DNA of 64,000 bases from Saccharina japonica (GCA_008828725.1 MEHQ01004416.1:89555-153554); one strand, 5' to 3'. Positions 43,205-54,238 are shown, numbered from the stretch's first letter. Made by a program: numbers and translations. Notes: generated by a model from the sequence alone, not told the origin.

Positions 43205-43400
43205 ACGTTCGTGGTTTGAAGGGGTCAGGAGTCAGGAGTCAGGACTGGACTGGTCTGTACGGGGTCGAGCAGCAACTAACAAGCAACACTCAAATAATCA
43301 CCTGGACGTGTGACCGTGACCTGTGACCTGTCCACCTGTCGCTGCTGTGAGTCAGCTGTGACAAAAATCAACAATCAAAAGACCGTGCAACTACAAAAAA
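43205..43400. repeat. Dispersed repeat shared with 48890-49060
   Basis: 'gtggtttgaaggggtcagga', 'actggactggtctgtacggg', 'gtgacctgtgacctgtccac' and 'gctgtgagtcagctgtgaca' recur in order at 48890-49060. Confidence 0.75.
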
Positions 43401-43604
43401 AAGTACTCGTATACGAGTACGAAGTGTAATACCATTATACAGGTATATGTCTACGAGTACATACCAGGTATGATACAGACAAGAATATAATTTCGCTCGA
43501 ACATGCGAAAGTTCAAAGCAGCACCATACCTATGATACTACAGTACCAGATACACCTTACGTATGAATGTATTATATGTACTATATGTACCTGGTATCAT
43601 ACAG

Positions 43605-43780
43605 CAGTACAGGAAACCTAATAAGAAGCATGCTAATAAGAAAGCCAGGCTGATATTTGAAATAAAATACGAAATTCGAGAGTCGTTATCTTTGAAATTA
43701 GTGAAGAAATAACCCTCTCTCAAATAAGAAATCCAGCCTGGGCCAGCGTTCCTGTTTCTTTACTGGGTGTCCTGTACTCT
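43605..43780. mobile_element. MITE, ACAGGACACC family
   Basis: 'gtacaggaaacctaataaga', 'aagccaggctgatatttgaa', 'attcgagagtcgttatcttt', 'accctctctcaaataagaaa' and 'ttactgggtgtcctgtactc'. Confidence 0.7.
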
Positions 43781-43832
43781 GTACAATGTATACCAGGTAT
43801 GATACAACACCAGAGCTCTCGCAAGAAACCTC

Positions 43833-43914
43833 AACCCCTGAAGAACTGGTCCCACGATTTGGGGACATAACTACTTGGAATTAGTGTGGGGTAAGTTTTT
43901 CAGTTCTGAATGGG
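43833..43914. mobile_element. piggyBac-like TTAA MITE
   Basis: A reverse copy: CCCCTGAAGAACTGG ... 'cagttctgaatggg' followed by TTAA at 43915-43918. Internal 'ttggggacataactacttgg'. Confidence 0.65.
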
Positions 43915-44194
43915 TTAAATCGGTTGTAGATGGACAGGGCACGTTAGTTGACGTGCCCGTAACCCGCAGACTATATACAAGCAAAGAGGTCAGGAGACGG
44001 CACTTTCACTCCTTGACTGACGGCATTTTTTTTTTTTTTTTTAATCCTTGACTGACGCCAAACTACTACTAGGTTTTAGTTAGGAACACTCGGATCCACA
44101 CCCTTGACCGATGCCCGTTTTCCCTCGACTGAATATCTCCTGACTCCTGAAATATTTGGACTCGTACAGCAGTTGTATGCATATGTAGTCTACG

Positions 44195-45015
44195 AGAACG
44201 ACGTACGTATCCACGGAGAGACGCGCGCCGAGTACGCTTTTCTTGGTATCTAGGCCCGAACCCGCACCAGCCGACTTTAGTCAGGCCACGGAGAGACGCG
44301 CCGACAGCGCTTCGAGCGCGAAGCAACGTCGCCGTGTCATCATCCAACTCATCGATCGTTCTGCTGTTGCTTGCTTGCGTGGACAACATCTTAAATTTAG
44401 GTTAACATGCCGATTTTCGATTTGAAAACCTGATGGCCCAAGTCGTCGATTTTCGGGCCTAAATCTGACGACGTGGGGCCATTAGATTCTCGAATCGAAA
44501 ACTTTCCGGTCCGGTTCGGCGCATTCGGACTGCATAAGCAGGCGTTTTCCTATTTGGGATCGAAAATACGTACAAGTTTGAAGTTCGAAATCGAGCCGCG
44601 AAGGAAACAGCCTAACAACACAGGAGTAATGCACGTATCAATTTATCAAGTTACTGGTTTGCTGGTACTCTGTTTTTGTGTGTTTGTCTGTTCGTGTGTT
44701 TTGTACGTTCGTTCTTTTTTTCTTTCTTCTTTTTCGTGCTTTCTTTTTTGTTATTTTCTTTTATTTTCTTTACTTTTATTGTTTCTCCTCTTTAACACGA
44801 ATCTGGATTGCTAGCAGGGTAGGTCGTGCCTGTCGCAAATGGCATAGCATGGTCTGCTCTGCTTACTGTGTCACGACGTAGTATCTCTATCTGTGTCGTG
44901 GTTTTGGGATCATAGACCTTGTGTTTCTCTCTAGGATGAAGAATCGGCACGGACACTGGGTGTGGGTGTCGACGGGTAGAAAGAACGGTGCAATGCGAAG
45001 AACACACACTGCTAC
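44195..45015. repeat. Segmental duplication, copy 2
   Basis: The paralogue of 42240-43085, with the same minus-strand TIDELDDDTATLLRARSAVG frame and the same intron-like T-rich middle (44700-44795). The terminal third ('ggattgctagcagggtaggt' to 'gtcgacgggtagaaag') also occurs a third time at 46862-47060. Confidence 0.7.
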
Positions 45016-45249
45016 CAGTCCCTCTTTCGAGGAGTAAAAAAAGTGTCAACCCGCCCCAAACCCCCAACCCCGACCCAACCCGACCCTAAACCAACAAAAC
45101 AACGCCTCCCTGTCACGAAATGAATCAAGTACAACTCGTCCCCAGCCCAAACCCGATTATAAAAACGTCCTGCTGTTTGTATGATACTTGTGTACACAAC
45201 CAAAAAAAAGAAATGAAAATAGCTGTGAGCTCGAGGACTTCGTCGAAAC

Positions 45250-45546
45250 TCATCTTTGCATATATATGTATAATACGAGTATACGTATTATACAATAAAT
45301 ATACTCATTGTTAGCTCCGGCTAACGAGCGTTCATATCTCTGTAATACGCTTCGGTAGTGATGATGATGGCGGTGGTGATGTCGTTTCGGATCTTGAGGA
45401 CTATACAGCAGCTCCATGCCGTTTACACTTTTGGGTGAGGTTTTTTTCGCAGGAACGCGGCGTTCTAATTCCGCCGCCGCTGTCGCGACTCGTTTAGCTC
45501 TCCTCGACGCGCTGCGGCAGCGTGCACGTTGCTGTTTTCGGTCCAA
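45250..45546 (-). CDS. Hypothetical exon, basic
   Basis: An open frame with no ATG at its start. An internal ATG gives MELLYSPQDPKRHHHRH. The upstream part, ASRRAKRVATAAAELERRVP, looks coding. The C-terminal part is low complexity (HHHRHHHHY, then IYCIIRILVLYIY from an AT tract). Family unknown. The upstream half may be an exon. Confidence 0.25.
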   Translation of the reverse strand: MDRKQQRARCRSASRRAKRVATAAAELERRVPAKKTSPKSVNGMELLYSPQDPKRHHHRHHHHYRSVLQRYERSLAGANNEYIYCIIRILVLYIYMQR

Positions 45547-45589
45547 GCGCCCCGGCTTTCAAGCAAGAACGCTAAACGAAGGAAATGGA

Positions 45590-45870
45590 CGTGTACAGCA
45601 GCAGTACAGGACACCGAATAAGAAACAGGAAATCTGGTCCAGGCTGGGTTTCTTACCTGAGAGAGGGTGCTTTCTACGCTTAACCCTTATAGGACTGGAG
45701 TCCCGTTTTGGGGACAAATTACTTGTAATTAGAGTGGATTGTCCCCAAAACGGGTCTGCAGTCCTAAAAGGGTTAAGACAAGATAACGACTCCCGAATTT
45801 ATCATTTCACTCTAAATCCCAGCATGGCTTGCTTATTAACCTGTTCCTACGTGTCCTGTACTGTTTGTAC
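45590..45870. mobile_element. MITE, ACAGGACACC family, interrupted by a TTAA MITE
   Basis: Left end 'gtacaggacaccgaataaga', 'ctgagagagggtgctttcta', then the insert at 45684-45772, then 'agataacgactcccgaattt' and 'acctgttcctacgtgtcctg'. Compared with the uninterrupted copy at 40653, the break falls exactly between 'tttctac' and 'caagataacg'. Confidence 0.75.
45684..45772. mobile_element. piggyBac-like TTAA MITE, second subfamily, nested
   Basis: 89 bp, CCCTTATAGGACTGGAGTCC ... TGCAGTCCTAAAAGGG, with exact TTAA on both sides (45680-45683 and 45773-45776). Internal mirrored 'cccgttttggggacaaatta' and 'ttgtccccaaaacggg' make it an almost complete hairpin. Relative at 60862-60956. Confidence 0.85.
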
Positions 45871-46424
45871 GTTACATACGTGCATGTGTGTTGTGCGCAC
45901 TGTTCGTATGGCCCTTTGGACGAAAAATCGTTTATCCTATCCGACGGCGGCGACAGCTCAGCCAAACCCGTACTACATAAATACAGTAAACAACTTTTCG
46001 TCCGATGTATTGTAGCCCGTAAAGAGATACCGGTAGTTCACCCTCGGGTACAAAGTCTACTGTCACAGACGTATATACGAGGTACGAATGGAGTATGAGG
46101 TACTAGATACAATAAAACAAAACCATCCCAAATTCATCGAGGTACACTATTCGTACCGACTACTGACTGTACTGCTGTACAGCTGGCTGGACTACTGCTG
46201 TAGCTGTACAGCAGCAATACGAGTCCGTAGAACGCACAGAACAGGCGTTCCACGAGGCTTCAGCGGTTGCACGCCACGCGACCGCCATCAAACGCGGTGG
46301 CCTCACCGCGGCCGAGTCATCTCGGCAGGCCTCACAATTTTTCGTTTCATAATCTCTGCGAAGTGTTTCGCTATATATATATATATATCGTACCAGGTTT
46401 TGGAACCGACGGAATGTACGTAGC

Positions 46425-46690
46425 CGTAGCGTTTTCAGAGCTGGATCGGCTGATATTGCACCAGACACAGCCGAGAAGCGCTACCGAGTGGTCCTGCTTC
46501 CAGTCGTGCCAACTGCCCACGCCTTGAGGGCCCATCAACAAAGGATTGGTCATCCCCGCAGTCACAGCGAGGTGCAGGACGTGCAATGCGCACCCGAGGC
46601 GATGACCGAAGATGGGTGCAGTCTGCAGCAGGGTCACCAGCTGGTTCTTCAGAAGCCGCGGCTTGATGCATGCCCGACCCTAGGGGATGC
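46425..46690 (-). CDS. Possible hAT-like transposase fragment
   Basis: Reads GRACIKPRLLKNQLVTLLQT, APIFGHRLGCALHVLHLAVT, AGMTNPLLMGPQGVGS and WHDWKQDHSVALLGCVWCNI. The GC.LH...LA...A.....GPQG.GS.....Q pattern is reminiscent of the C.LH.LNLA region of RNase H-like hAT-related transposases. No catalytic triad can be confirmed. Together with 47090-47230 it may form one minus-strand gene. Identification is tentative. Confidence 0.35.
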
Positions 46691-46861
46691 ACTGGCCTGC
46701 TGTCGGCCATCGAGCTCAATATTCCAACAGTTATTGTTTTGTTTGGTTGTTTGATTGTCTATTGGTTTCCTTTATTATATTTACTATGTATTCTTTATGT
46801 TTTTCCTTTTCGCTTGTTCTTCTCTTATTTCTCTTTTTTCTTTTTTCTTATCTTTCATGCA

Positions 46862-47060
46862 GCTGGATTGCTAGCAGGGTAGGTCGTGTCTGTCGTATAT
46901 TGCATCGCATTGCCTGCTCTGCTTACTGCACTGCAGCGCCGTATCTCTGTGTCGTAGTTTTGTGACCACAGAACTGGTACCTCTCTAGGATTGGAAGAAT
47001 CGGCACAGACACTGGGTGTGCTGGATGTCGACGGGTGGAAAGGACGGTTTAATGTGAAGA
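46862..47060. repeat. Third copy of the terminal part of the segmental duplication
   Basis: 'ggattgctagcagggtaggt', 'ctgctctgcttactgcac', 'gtatctctgtgtcgtagttt', 'gaatcggcacagacactggg' and 'gtcgacgggtggaaag' match 42840-43040 and 44805-45000. Here it sits between two minus-strand exon candidates, so it may be intronic. Confidence 0.7.
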
Positions 47061-47089
47061 ACACACACAGTAAAGTGCGGCCAGCTTAC

Positions 47090-47235
47090 GTCAAACATCT
47101 GTGTGTTGCAGCTCTGCGCTCTGCCCCTAGTGACGTGTAGCAACTCATTCGCGAACGATACCATAGCAGGTAGGTAACGCAGCAGCTCAAAACATGTTTT
47201 GCTCGTAGGAGTCAGCGAGGAAGGTCCAGCTCTTG
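47090..47235 (-). CDS. Exon candidate upstream of the transposase-like fragment
   Basis: Reads SLTPTSKTCFELLRYLPAMV and SFANELLHVTRGRAQSCNTQ MFD, ending at a consensus donor GAC|GTAAGC (47089). No family is recognised. Its 5' end overlaps the repeat unit that also forms the tandem array at 48330-48790, so the 5' boundary is unclear. Confidence 0.35.
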
Positions 47236-47499
47236 CGCCGTCGGAAAAAGAGGGAAAATGCATCCACACCACACAAATTGAAGAGACGTGTATTGTGAAA
47301 TTTGACATTTTCCCCCCATCGCCGATTGTCTGATCGTGAAAGTTTATTTTTGCCAGCTTAAAGATGCCCAGTGATTTTTTAATAGCGGCGCATATAAAAT
47401 AAAATAAAATAAAAATCGATTTGCTTCCCCGGCGTTTTGGACGCAGGTGTGCGGCTGTAGCTATCGAGTTTTTTTTTGCCTTTTTTTTTTTGTTTTTGA

Positions 47500-47677
47500 G
47501 GTGCCCTCAGCAACGCCGCCACCACGAGCGCTATACTTGGATGCCCAACGTGCTAATAAGCGCATTCAAAAGAAAACATCGAGAGCTATCCATACCATAC
47601 TTCAACCCAACTCAACTCATCGGGGGTATATGAGATATCAAGCAAAGGGCGCAAGGTATCTTCTCCGTCGCTGCTGA
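47500..47677 (+). CDS. Hypothetical exon, basic C-terminus
   Basis: After a T-rich tract and GAG|GTGCC the plus frame reads VPSATPPPRALYLDAQRANK, RIQKKTSRAIHTILQPNSTH and RGYMRYQAKGARYLLRRC, then stop. Composition is plausible, family unknown, and there is no independent support. Confidence 0.25.
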
Positions 47678-47699
47678 AAGCACCACATACACGTGCACC

Positions 47700-48330
47700 A
47701 TACTGTACAAAAACTATAATACAAAAATCGATCTGGCAGTGTTGACGATGCCGAGCTTTAAACTTATAGAGCAAGTGTTTTTATCCCCCTTCCTTCCCAG
47801 GTGCCTCTTTTCTGGGTTACATTCGACCCTCGTTCGATTGCGCGGAAGGTGCTCTCACTACCCCAACAGCAGCAGCAACAGCAGCAAGAAGCAGCAGCAG
47901 CCTCAAGCTCATAACGTTTCAGGATGTTGTCGTTGTCGTCTTTGTTTGCCTCGTCTGGTTTAGCTTGTATTCGTGCTCATTTTTACGTACGCGAAGTCGT
48001 ATGATACCTCGAGCACTTGCCACACACAGCTCACGGGGCCACACTTTCTAACTCTGGTGATGTACATGGCAAGCCCTGGCCATACTTGTCAGGGGCTGGC
48101 TCTATCTGGAGCTGCTGCGTTAACACTGCTGCAAGATGCGGGCGGGGCTGGCCTCGTCCAAAAAACGACACGTACCGACGAAACTCTCATGATGCCCCCT
48201 GCTCCCTTTTTGCTGGTGATCCAGGCGTATGAAGCCCTACTTGAATCAAGTCAAACCAATGCGACACGAAACCGACGGCGAGTTAAAAATAGCGACACGT
48301 TTCCGACGGGCGTGCGCTGACAGTAAACAA
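47700..48330. other. Unassigned spacer
   Basis: (CAG)n-like run at 47862-47905. Several competing frames on the plus strand near 47970-48320 lack recognisable motifs. Confidence 0.35.
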
Positions 48331-48790
48331 TCGCTTCTCCCGGTAAAAAACACGGAGATTCTACGTCTAAACAAAATGCATCGCTACATCGCTACCGCTG
48401 ACAGGAAGGTCTAGCTCTTGCGCCGTCGGAAAAAGAGGGAAAATGCACCCACACCACACAAATTGAAGAGACTTGTATTGTGAAATTTGACATTTTCCCC
48501 CCATCGCCGATTGTCTGATCGTGAAAGTTTATTTTTGCCAGCTTAAAGATGCCCGGTAAAAAACACGGAGATTCTACGTCTAAAGAGAAAATGCATCGCT
48601 ACATCGCTACCGCTGACAGGAAGGTCCAGCTCTTGCGCCGTCGGAAAAAGAGGGAAAATGCACCCACACCACACACAAATTGAAGAGACTTGTATTGTGA
48701 AATTTGACATTTTTCCCCCATCGCCGATTGGCTGATCGTGCAAGTTTATTTTTGCCAGCTTAAAGATGCCCGGTAAAAAACATAGAGAAT
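48330..48790. repeat. ~212-bp tandem repeat, two units plus a partial
   Basis: 'ggtaaaaaacacggagattc' starts units at 48340 and 48553, with a partial at 48773. Each unit contains 'cagctcttgcgccgtcggaa', 'aaagagggaaaatgcaccca' and 'ttgacattttccccccatcg'. An additional single copy is at 47220-47372. Confidence 0.85.
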
Positions 48791-48889
48791 TCTACGTCAA
48801 AAAAAATATGCATCGCTGCATCGCTACCGCTAACACCACACACCACACAGCAGTGGTATCAATATAATATGTACGCACCTGGTACGTTG

Positions 48890-49060
48890 TGGTTTGAAGG
48901 GGTCAAGACTGGACTGGTCTGTACGGGGATCGACCAGTAACTAACAACCAACAGACAAATAATCGCCTGTGGCGTGTGACGTGTGACCTGTGACCTGTCT
49001 ACCGTCGCTGCTGTGAGTCAGCTGTGACAACAATCAGAAGAACGTGCAACTACAAAAATA
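48890..49060. repeat. Dispersed repeat shared with 43205-43400
   Basis: Same block order as the first copy ('gactggactggtctgtacgg', 'gctgtgagtcagctgtgaca'). Confidence 0.75.
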
Positions 49061-49139
49061 ATGGATCACCGAACGTATTATATTTGTTTTACGTACATCA
49101 GTTCTTCTAGAGTCTAGAGCTGTGCTACGATATACGTAA

Positions 49140-49278
49140 GACTACAGCAGCACAATATCATGCCATAAAAAATCGAGAGTTATAATCTTGAAATTAGCGT
49201 AGAAATCACCCTGTCTCAAATAAGAAACCCAGTCTGGACCAACGCTCCTGTTTCTTATTAGGTGTCCTGTACTGTGCA
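49140..49278. mobile_element. MITE, ACAGGACACC family, partial
   Basis: 'atcgagagttataatcttga', 'accctgtctcaaataagaaa' and 'ttattaggtgtcctgtactg'. The left end is replaced by other sequence. Confidence 0.6.
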
Positions 49279-49814
49279 ATATATACCAAGTATGATACAG
49301 CACCAGCCCTCTCGCAAGCAACATTAAATCGGGGCCTCAGGCTGACATTCTTATTATTGGCGCGCGAAGAACACTTTATCATGTTGCACTTTCTAATTTC
49401 GATCGCCCACAAGACGTTTTTCCTAGTTTTAATAGTGCACAAGCATTTTTGGGGTCAACTCTTATCAATCTTAAGGCACTCACTAAATCAGGCTGAGAGC
49501 TTTCTTATTATTTTCAATTTTTAAGGCTGACTTTCTTCTGGAATACTTTCTTGTGAACGGGCCTAGGCTACCGCAGGGTCCACCTATGCTTTTTCAGCTA
49601 GGGGCTGCCAATAGGCGCTCCCTGCGTTTCGCTCTACGAGCTATCGCCGCTCTGGACGACGTCTAAGGCCACCATCAGAATCACGGGTGAACATATTATA
49701 CACAGCAGCAGAACTGGCGTAGTAATAATGAGAGCTATAACTCGTAATCGTAGTGTGTAAACATAGAGGGGTATATAGGGACGCCTGTCTTTTTTGTTCA
49801 TCGTGGGTTCTGAC

Positions 49815-50200
49815 TACTGCAAGCAGTAGTACAGGACACCCTATACGAAAACGAGGGATAAGAAAGGCAGGCTGAGATAAACAGGAAACCAAGAAGATTC
49901 GGGAGTCGCTAGTTGTACCGTCATCTGGAGTGAGTGTTGAACCTTTTTTTATTTTATTTTATCTGGAGTGAGTGCTGAACTTGGGTCACCATCGCGGGTT
50001 CTGAATACGGCAAGCAGTAGTACAGGACACCCTATACTAAAACGAGCACTAAGAAAGGCAGGCTGAAATGAACAGGAAACTGAGAAATTCGGGAGCCGTT
50101 GTACCGAAATCTGAAACGAGTATAGAACGTAGTCCTTCTCAAATGAGAAGTCCAGTCTGGGCCGGCTTTCCTGTTTTTTTATGAGGTGCCTGGTACTCTG
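49815..50200. mobile_element. Two overlapping ACAGGACACC-family MITEs
   Basis: 'agtacaggacaccctatacg' (49828) and 'agtacaggacaccctatact' (50019) each start a copy, with 'agaaaggcaggctga(g/a)at' and 'attcgggagtcg/ccg'. The second copy is complete to 'atgaggtgcctggtactctg'. The first is broken after 'gagtgagtg', and 'atctggagtgagtg' is duplicated. Confidence 0.65.
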
Positions 50201-50607
50201 TATGTGCCCCCCCGTACTGCCCCGACGATGCTTCAGGCGAGGGATCCCCGTACGTCGCACGCGAAGCGCTCGCGTTGGTCGGGGGGGAAGGCGCGGCAAC
50301 GAAGCTGCTGCTACGCCTGCACTATTAATAGTCACCACGAACTAAACGCCTCCAGAAATAGTACAAACCTGTAACCTCGGTTCGAGGCCCGAGGCTAGTT
50401 CTTATGCCGTCGGCTTGAGAGGATCGAAAAGGTCGGTTGCCGACCCACGCGAATTCGACGGGGTGTGCGTGTCTGGAAGTCGTCCCTATGGTGAATCGGA
50501 TCGATTTTGTAGTTTGTATTGTGCTCTTTCTGGGGGCGGTTAATACGAGAGTTGAACACTGCGCCGTGTCCTGCTCGTGGTTTCTAGGAGGTGCTGCGCT
50601 GCGTGCA

Positions 50608-50638
<31 letters not shown>

Positions 50639-50642
50639 TACA
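50608..50642. repeat. (CAG)n microsatellite
   Basis: About ten CAG units. Poly-Gln or poly-Ala frames on the plus strand are not otherwise supported. Confidence 0.9.
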
Positions 50643-50729
50643 GCGGTCACCCAAGCATCGGAGAGGTGTTTAGGCTAGTGCTGTGTGGTGTGACCGTGTG
50701 TTTGGAGGGGTGGAGAGAGATGCGGTGGG

Positions 50730-51050
50730 CTTCAAAACAAAATTCGATCGAGAAATCAAACAAACGAATCCCGTCGAAAAAACTTTTTCGACGCGATGCG
50801 TGGATCGGATTGCTCGATCGAAAAAGTCGGGGTCGAAAAAGCTAACCATATAAGGAAGCCCGATCGGGTCTCCAATCGGAACGGTCTTTTCGATCCACGT
50901 ATCCGAATGCATACTCTGGTAAGAATTAGCCTGACGATTGGACGGGGTTCAGAAATGTCCCGTCGGAAAAAAGGCTCGACCGGAATCGCTCTTTTCGATC
51001 TGCGTTTCTTTTTCGACTGCATAATAAACGGCCTCACCGATTGAAGTTTC
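50730..51050. repeat. GTCGAAAAA/CGATCGA-rich degenerate repeat
   Basis: 'cgtcgaaaaaactttttcga', 'gctcgatcgaaaaagtcggg', 'gtcgaaaaagc', 'tcttttcgatc' and 'tttttcgac' recur in both orientations, giving small hairpins. No gene is supported. Confidence 0.45.
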
Positions 51051-51273
51051 TTGTACCATACAATGTGATACATACATACCTGGTATGCACGAGTCGTTTG
51101 TATTCGGGACATTGTGGTACCAGGTATGCATGTACGATTATCTTATACTGCAGCAGTGCCTAGTCCCTTCTTCCCCTCGCTGCCTCGGCAAGGTTTTTTT
51201 TGGCATGGCCCATAGCGAGGGGGGGGGTCTTTCTAGCGAGCAAGGCTAGACTCACCCTCAAGCGGACCGATAC

Positions 51274-51430
51274 CTTCTTGCTGCTGCGCACCCGCCGCGA
51301 AGCGTGTGCAGCGGTAGAGTTGGATCGGCACTGGTGCGTCAGGCGCAAAAGTCCAGATGCACGGGCCGTTTTGGCCGTCGGTGTAGACAGCAATGTCCAT
51401 CTCACTTTTGTGCGCGGAGGCAGACGCCAT
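51274..51430 (-). CDS. First-exon candidate, unknown protein
   Basis: ATG at 51430 reads MASASAHKSEMDIAVYTDGQ, NGPCIWTFAPDAPVPIQLYR and CTRFAAGAQQQE, and ends at donor GAAG|GTATCG (51273). Composition and the consensus donor support an exon. I recognise no family, and the downstream exon is not evident. Confidence 0.4.
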
Positions 51431-52650
51431 CAGAAAGGTGGACGGACACTACGTACACAGCCCTAGGTATGTTTGCTAGAGGGAGCTGTACTGTCTCAGT
51501 AACCTGGCTTCGCCATCAAAGGAGGAGGGAGCGTGTGGCGACGAGCTGTTGTTGGACTGGTCAATCCCTTCAGCGCGAGAATTTTTATTTTTCAGACCAA
51601 GCACCCTGAGTGCAACGAGAGAGAAAGCGAGGAGCCGACTGGGAAGGACAGCAACGAGAGCGTGTACGGACGGAGCGGGTCGAGTGTGGTCGTGCTAGGA
51701 CTGGCCGAGCGGCACCGGAGCGGCGCACCTGAGCAGCAGCACAGCAGCGCGCCGGCGCAGCAGCACAGCAGCGCACAGGAGAAGCGATCCGGAGCACGGA
51801 CGACATCGACCCGTGACGGACGAACATTATTGTTTTTCTGTTTTCTGTTGACAAATTCTTCGCTTTTTCCCCCGAATGTTGTTGTTGGGTCGGTGTGGAT
51901 GACGTCACTGGTTTTGTAGAGAGACGCGGCAGAGATGGCGCGGACACCCCGGGTGCCTTCATTGTGTGCCTGATCGTGGAAGACCCCTTCAATGTGGAAC
52001 GATTCCTAATCAGTGTCGATGTTTATAATGCTGTGCCTAACACAGACCGTTCAGGATAGATTCGGGCAATTGTCAATTGACGTGATGGCTTTGGTTGGCT
52101 GTTCTATTTCACTGTGTGCCCGCGGACTGTCATTCTGGCAGCACTTCAGACAGCAGCTGCGTGCTCCATCTTGTTCCCACGCCTACCGTGTGTTTTTGTA
52201 CAGACAGCACTTCAGACAGTAGTTACGCTGTAGTCGGCAAATTCATTGGTAAAGAGTGGGGGGGGGGGGGGGGGGACGATGCTGCTGTAGTCGAATGGAG
52301 ATTGCGGGCGTGTAGTTCAGTTTTGGACACGCATAACATGCTGTAGGGATGTTAGGTGTACCTCTTCGGACTTGTGTATCCTTTCCCTGCTAAGTGTACG
52401 TGTTCTTTAGGATTCTCTGATAGCTCTAGCACTTTTGTGACCACGGGCCGTGATCTTGCTATAATAGATCAGACTATAGGGATTAGCAACTGAAACGAGT
52501 TTAATGTGAAGACAACAACAACAACAACAGTGCCTGGTCCTCCAGAAAACCACATGAACGGAGCCTCTACAGCTGCAGCAGCAGCACGGGTTCGGGGCAC
52601 GGCATAAAATTTTCAATTTGGACCGCAGGATCAAACGCTTCTCCCTGCGT
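51431..52650. other. Unassigned region
   Basis: A GCAGCACAGCAGCGC repeat at 51738-51780, a partial repeat 'cagcacttcagacagcag'/'cagcacttcagacagtag' at 52139 and 52204, and a G-run at 52258-52275. A plus frame at 51533-51919 has no recognisable domain. Confidence 0.35.
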
Positions 52651-52792
52651 GAGAGGTGTTCTGACACTATTTTCAGTATAAAAGGTGTTCTTTAGTTTCG
52701 AGCCACGTTTTTTTAACTCCAAAGTGTTCTGACACTATTTTCAGTATAAAAAGGGTTCTTTAGTTTCGAGACAAGTTTTCTTAACTCCAAAT
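52648..52792. repeat. ~75-bp tandem duplication
   Basis: 'gtgttctgacactattttca', 'gtataaaa' and 'gttctttagtttcgag' followed by 'ttaactccaaa' occur twice. Confidence 0.85.
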
Positions 52793-53322
52793 TTCTTAAA
52801 AGTTTTGTCGGTCCTGCAGGTATCAAATATGATGCAAGTTGTTGTATACCCAGAGGTATCATAGGCTGTAATGTAGCTATCGTAATGCCTGCCAGGAATA
52901 CACTTCTATGGCGTGCAAATACACCGATTATGTTGTTGTATTTTCGTGGCTTTTCAGTCTCTTGGCAAAATGGTTGTTGGCGCTCACTTGTTGATAGAGA
53001 CATCTCCCCAAGAATGTCGTACTCGGCGCAAAGTACGTGTATAAAACGAGAGGGTACTCGTATAATATAAGAAAACGAACTGCAACTGTTGAACTAAACC
53101 GGAGGAGAACCACAGGCACAACGACCACGGTATGCATGCCTGCGCAACGAGAAGGCACGCTCAGAGGAGGAGGCAGGCATGCTCGCTGCGTGCACGACAG
53201 CCTAGCCCCCCCTCCCCGGGCGTGAATGCGAGCAACGTCCCGGAACCTTCGCATCAGGATGGCGCCGCCGGTACGTGACAAGCTGTGCGTCATGCGAAAT
53301 AGGTCCCACCGTTCCTTCTCAC

Positions 53323-53780
53323 CTGGCGAATACGGTTGTTTGGCTTGTCGAACAGCGGTCGCTGCGGTCGTGGCCGTGGCCGTGGCCGACCTGATGAGCT
53401 CGATCTCCTTCTCCCGCAGCCTATCCAGCTGCTGCATCGACAATTGCAAGAGCTGGAGCAATGGCGCGCGGTCCTTCGCGCAAGTCAGTCCCAGGAACCC
53501 TTTCGACTCAGCGTTATCTCCATCTCTGCCCATCAGCGCCGCCTTCACACAACCTATCTCTCGCACCGCGGCATCTATCTCGTTGGACAGCTTTGCCATC
53601 GTGCTGGCACCGTCCATCCCACAGGAAGCTGTCTTGCAGAATGCACAGTTCCTCTGCAGCAGTGGCGTCTCTGCCGTCACAGGATTGGGTTCCACACACG
53701 AAACACGGCCGGCTCCAAAATCTTGGGGCTTGAATTGCCCCTTGAACAAAATGCCCCCCAAACCTCGTGGAAACCCCCCA
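53323..53780 (-). CDS. Coiled-coil protein exon, function unknown
   Basis: An open minus frame ending at consensus donor CCAG|GTGAGA (53322). It includes FGAGRVSCVEPNPVTAETPL, then DGASTMAKLSNEIDAAVREI, APLLQLLQLSMQQLDRLREK and EIELIRSATATATTAATAVR. Residues around LLQLLQLSMQQLDRLREKEI have heptad spacing suggestive of a coiled coil. The 5' end is uncertain: the first ATG in frame is at MDGAS, and upstream in-frame sequence (NGGFPRGLGGILFKG) may be UTR or a preceding exon. Beyond the donor the frame turns low complexity. Family unknown. Confidence 0.5.
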
Positions 53781-53851
53781 TTCTGTGATTCTGTGATTTT
53801 GTGATTTTGATTTCAAGCGGGCGGTGGAAAGGCACTCTCTCTGCTCTGTCG

Positions 53852-53917
53852 ATGGAGCGCCCGGCACTCTTTGTTGGAGACGCCGAGGAAGGGGAGGCAA
53901 CTCTGCAAGAATACCAG
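53852..53917 (+). CDS. Short first-exon candidate, opposite strand
   Basis: ATG followed by ERPALFVGDAEEGEATLQEY Q and a GTGTGT donor, with ACCAG|GT at the boundary. ACCAGGT is common in this window for other reasons, so the splice site is weak evidence. It would form a divergent pair with the coiled-coil exon about 70 bp away. Confidence 0.25.
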
Positions 53918-54238
53918 GTGTGTGTTGTGGCGAGGGAGCCTACCGTTCAGACCTAGTTTGCCTACAGCAAAGCCAGCTTGGTTCGTTTTTAGGCTGCTAT
54001 TGTTTCCTGTTGTTGACTATGTACCCAGCAAGGTAATCTGTTGTCTGTTGACCCTCTCGGTCTCTTCTCTTCTGTACTGGATACGTAATGTTCCTGTACC
54101 TGTAATGTGCCCTCGGGTACGTGGTATATCAGTATCCGGCTCGGCGCAGCAGCAGTGGCCAGAGAGAGGGTTGCGAGTCGCATGTAGTCAACAGAGGTTT
54201 ACGAAATATATACTCGTATATACCATACTCATAATTTG

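Noticed and set aside
51533..51919. 128-codon plus-strand frame
   Set aside because: A large part is a GCAGCACAGCAGCGC repeat. No domain or splice support.
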